Source: Paracoccus cavernae (GTDB lineage: Bacteria > Pseudomonadota > Alphaproteobacteria > Rhodobacterales > Rhodobacteraceae). Taken from it: 64,000 nt of DNA. The position numbers were made by a program, and so were the translations under genes. Position 1 is the first letter of the stretch; every line of letters starts with the position of its first letter. A model generated the notes under the pieces. That model saw nothing but the letters and a program-made list of their open reading frames with translations, did not search any database and was not told the DNA's origin. This document shows, in pieces, positions 61,783-64,000 of this stretch. The stretch is taken from the NCBI GenBank assembly GCA_030410095.1, contig JAUFRC010000001.1, positions 3,242,501 to 3,306,500 on the forward strand, written 5' to 3'.

Positions 61783-63108
61783 ATGACAACCACCCGTTTC
61801 GCCCCTTCGCCCACCGGCCACATCCACGTCGGCAACCTGCGCACCGCTTTGATGAACTATCTCATCGCGCGCAAGTCGGGCGGAACCTTCATCCTGCGAC
61901 TGGATGACACCGACCGCGAGCGGTCGAAAGAAGAATATGCCGACGGCATCAAGCGCGACCTCGAATGGCTCGGGCTGACCTGGGACCGGCTCGAGCGCCA
62001 GTCCGACCGCTTCGACCGCTATGCCGAAGTCGCCGACCAGCTTCGCGCCTCGAACCGCCTTTACGAGGTCTTCGAATCGCCGACCGAGCTGGACCTCAAG
62101 CGCAAGAAGCAGCTCAATATGGGCAAGCCGCCGGTCTATGACCGCGCCGGTCTGCATTTGTCGGCCGAGGACAAGGAAAAGCTGCGCGCCGAGGGCCGCA
62201 ACGGTTACTGGCGCTTCCAGCTCGATCACGAGCGCATCGAATGGCATGACGGCATTCTGGGCGACATCTCGATCGATGCGGCCAGCGTGTCCGATCCGGT
62301 GCTGATCCGCGCCGACGGGCAGGTGCTTTACACCTTCGCCTCGGTCGTCGACGACGTCGATATGGGCGTGACCGATATCGTGCGCGGTGCCGACCACGTC
62401 ACCAATACCGCGACCCAGATCCAGATCATCCGCGCGATCGGCGGCACGCCTCCCAGTTTTGCCCACCACAGCCTGCTGACCGGTGCGCATGGCGAAGAAC
62501 TGTCGAAACGCCTTGGCGCGCTGTCGATCCGCGAAATGCGCGAGAACGGCATCGCCCCCGAGGCCCTGCTGTCGATGATGGCGCGTCTGGGCTCGTCGAA
62601 GCCGATGGAACTGCGCATGTCGCTCGAGGAGATCGCGGAGGGCTTCGATCTGGCGCAATTCGGGGCCTCGCCCACGAAATTCGACCCCGAGGAGCTTCTG
62701 CCGCTGACCCGCGAAGCCAACCAGGCGCGTCCCTTCACCGAGGTGCAGGACCGCATCGCGGCACTTGGTGTGCCGGCGGATCTGGCCGAGCGCTTCTGGC
62801 GCGTCGCCTCGCAAAACATCACCAAGCTCGAGGATCTCGGCGGCTGGTGGACGATCTTCCACGAGGGCGCCGAGCCCGAGATCGACCCCGAGGATGCCGA
62901 ATTCATCGCGCAGGCCATGACGCTCCTGCCGCCGCCGCCCTATGACGAGACGAGCTGGTCGAGCTTTACCAGCGCCGTCAAGGAGGCGACGGGCCGCAAG
63001 GGCAAGGGGCTGTTCATGCCTTTGCGCAAGGCGCTGACCGGACAGGCCCACGGGCCGGACATGTCCGATGTCATGCCGCTGCTGCAAGTCATCAAAGCCA
63101 AGGCATAA
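61783..63108 (+). CDS. gltX: Glutamyl-tRNA synthetase
   Basis: Charges tRNA-Glu (and perhaps tRNA-Gln, in genomes with GatCAB). Intact, 441 residues from MTTTRFAPSPTGHIHVGNLR, with the HIGH-like HIHVG at 13-17, DDTDRERSKEEYADGI, and the KMSKS-like EELSKRLGALS near residue 240. The length matches the second, shorter GltX of alphaproteobacteria. Start chosen by match to the family; AGGAGACC precedes it. Confidence 0.95.
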   Translation: MTTTRFAPSPTGHIHVGNLRTALMNYLIARKSGGTFILRLDDTDRERSKEEYADGIKRDLEWLGLTWDRLERQSDRFDRYAEVADQLRASNRLYEVFESPTELDLKRKKQLNMGKPPVYDRAGLHLSAEDKEKLRAEGRNGYWRFQLDHERIEWHDGILGDISIDAASVSDPVLIRADGQVLYTFASVVDDVDMGVTDIVRGADHVTNTATQIQIIRAIGGTPPSFAHHSLLTGAHGEELSKRLGALSIREMRENGIAPEALLSMMARLGSSKPMELRMSLEEIAEGFDLAQFGASPTKFDPEELLPLTREANQARPFTEVQDRIAALGVPADLAERFWRVASQNITKLEDLGGWWTIFHEGAEPEIDPEDAEFIAQAMTLLPPPPYDETSWSSFTSAVKEATGRKGKGLFMPLRKALTGQAHGPDMSDVMPLLQVIKAKA

Positions 63109-63118
63109 GTTGCGGAAG

Positions 63119-63139
63119 GGGTGCGGAAGCACCCTTTTT
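63119..63139 (+). terminator. Intrinsic terminator after gltX
   Basis: GGGTGC and GCACCC pair around four bases and are followed by TTTTTC. Confidence 0.85.
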
Positions 63140-63244
63140 CTTTGATAAAACAAGGATGTGGGCGTTTGTTTTCTGCAATCGCGAAAATTCTTCGATTATC
63201 CGCTTGACGCCCCCGCTCCTCGTTTTAAACCGCGCTCACTCTGT

Positions 63245-63320
63245 GGCGGAGTAGCTCAGTTGGTTAGAGCAGAGGAATCATAATCCTTGTGTCGGGGTTC
63301 AAATCCCTCCTCCGCTACCA
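63245..63320 (+). tRNA. tRNA-Met (CAT, elongator type)
   Basis: 76 nt. Acceptor GGCGGAG pairs with CTCCGCT (G-U at the first pair), D arm GCTCAGTTGGTTAGAGC, anticodon loop ATCATAA with CAT, T loop TTCAAAT, encoded CCA. The absence of the three G-C pairs below the anticodon loop argues against an initiator. Confidence 0.93.
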
Positions 63321-64000
63321 TCGTCCCCCCGATGTCTTTCTGGACATCCGTGGGGCGTCGATCAGGGCCCTTAGTCGGCCGGTTACAACGACTTCCATTT
63401 GTCCTGTCTCTCTTTCGGTCACCGTTACGGATTCGATAAGCTTTCGCAGAGTTTCTGCAAAGTTTGCTGATCCGCCGCTATGGTCTGCGCCCATGATTGG
63501 CGCGAGTGCCATGAGGTCCTTGCGATAGCCGTCCACGGCCATGGGATGCAGTGACACGGCATTGAGCGGCGAAGGCTCAAGCGACAGCTCAAGCTTTGCG
63601 TCAGCTAGTTCGGCGCATCGCGCTTCGTATTCTTTCGCAATCCTGTCGGTATCGCCGATCCCGCGGGTCACAAATTGGACAAGGCGAGAAATTTCGGAAT
63701 CAAGCTGCTGGACACGGCGCTCGAGCTTGCTTCTGCGCTGGCCATTTGCCGCTGCGAACTCCGCACGCGCGCGATTGTATTCGGTGACGTAAAGCTTCAG
63801 CAGGTCGGGCTTGTCCAGCTCCTTGCGCAGCAGGCCGATGACGGCTTCCTCTACAAGATCCAGATACCATGTGCGCGGGGCAGGGCAGCTCCGGCTTAGG
63901 GAATGGCGGGTGCACTCAATACGGGTGCGCCCGCTTTTGTCTTTTCCCTTTGCCGACATGCCGCCGCCGCACGAACCACACCGCAGAAGGCCCGACAGCG
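63315..64000 (-). CDS. Large serine recombinase, C-terminal part (5' end beyond window)
   Basis: About 228 residues are visible. From the right edge: a zinc-ribbon (LSGLLRCGSCGGGMSAKGKD, then GRTRIECTRHSLSRSCP) as in large serine integrases, then a coiled-coil motif (KLERRVQQLDSEISRLVQFV, RIAKEYEARCAELADAKLEL) and a mixed C-terminal tail. The catalytic Ser domain lies outside the window. The stop codon TAG (63317-63315) and last Trp codon lie in the 3' end of tRNA-Met, so the gene's end is shaped by the integration site. Likely integrase of a second element to the right. Confidence 0.87.
   Translation of the reverse strand, partial: LSGLLRCGSCGGGMSAKGKDKSGRTRIECTRHSLSRSCPAPRTWYLDLVEEAVIGLLRKELDKPDLLKLYVTEYNRARAEFAAANGQRRSKLERRVQQLDSEISRLVQFVTRGIGDTDRIAKEYEARCAELADAKLELSLEPSPLNAVSLHPMAVDGYRKDLMALAPIMGADHSGGSANFAETLRKLIESVTVTERETGQMEVVVTGRLRALIDAPRMSRKTSGGRW

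Overview
The window looks like chromosome of a GC-rich alphaproteobacterium of the Rhodobacterales, most likely Paracoccus or a close relative. This rests on a red-type (form IC) RuBisCO operon with cbbX, and on familiar alphaproteobacterial neighbourhoods: rimP-nusA, lysC-ptsP, and rpmH-rnpA-yidD-ttcA-yidC-MOSC-engB-argB. The genus call is inference from protein likeness and gene order, not from a search.

Layout. 1-17079 is housekeeping: nusA-rimP (nusA leaves the left edge), pip, ubiG, a marR/nitrilase pair, glutaredoxin, comF, hemH, two L,D-transpeptidases, a CAP lipoprotein, a Nudix hydrolase, and a tight minus-strand operon hslO-nudL-cca-ABC transporter-RNA methyltransferase. 17297-26863 is the Calvin cycle locus: divergent cbbR, then cbbF-cbbP-cbbT-cbbA-cbbL-cbbS-cbbX-rpe. 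Together these regenerate ribulose bisphosphate, fix CO2 and repair RuBisCO. A convergent RTX-repeat gene and a gene-poor stretch follow, then waaA and a DUF1178 gene.

30836-38595 is an integrated element of about 7.75 kb in the 3' end of tRNA-Cys, bounded by 15-bp direct repeats. It carries a tyrosine integrase, AlpA, a P4-type SF3 helicase, an iteron cluster that looks like an origin, a reverse-strand membrane-protein gene, and a four-gene operon behind an AT-rich promoter with repeated operator-like hexamers. No capsid, portal, large terminase or conjugation gene is recognisable. It resembles a phage satellite and is the best candidate for an undescribed system here.

38918-47016 returns to the chromosome: YbaY-like lipoprotein, lysC, ptsP, lipid kinase, phosphoesterase, and a DJ-1/PfpI gene whose 3' end lies in the opposite orientation to its 5' end, then phzF. 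47173-50834 is accessory DNA between two identical tRNA-Arg(ACG) genes: GFA, two GNATs, a DUF2711-like protein and a small tyrosine-phosphatase-like protein. 50848-63108 is a histidine kinase, the rpmH-to-argB cluster with a degenerate EAL gene inserted, sixA-like, a zincin and gltX. At 63245 a tRNA-Met is followed by the 3' end of a large serine recombinase gene, whose stop codon lies inside the tRNA: the edge of another integrated element.

A caution for every reader: about thirty genes, many of them essential, are interrupted by frame changes, nearly all of which are fixed by adding one base in a short homopolymer. This fits systematic base deletion in the sequence or assembly far better than real gene decay. 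Interrupted genes are therefore annotated over their full reconstructed span.
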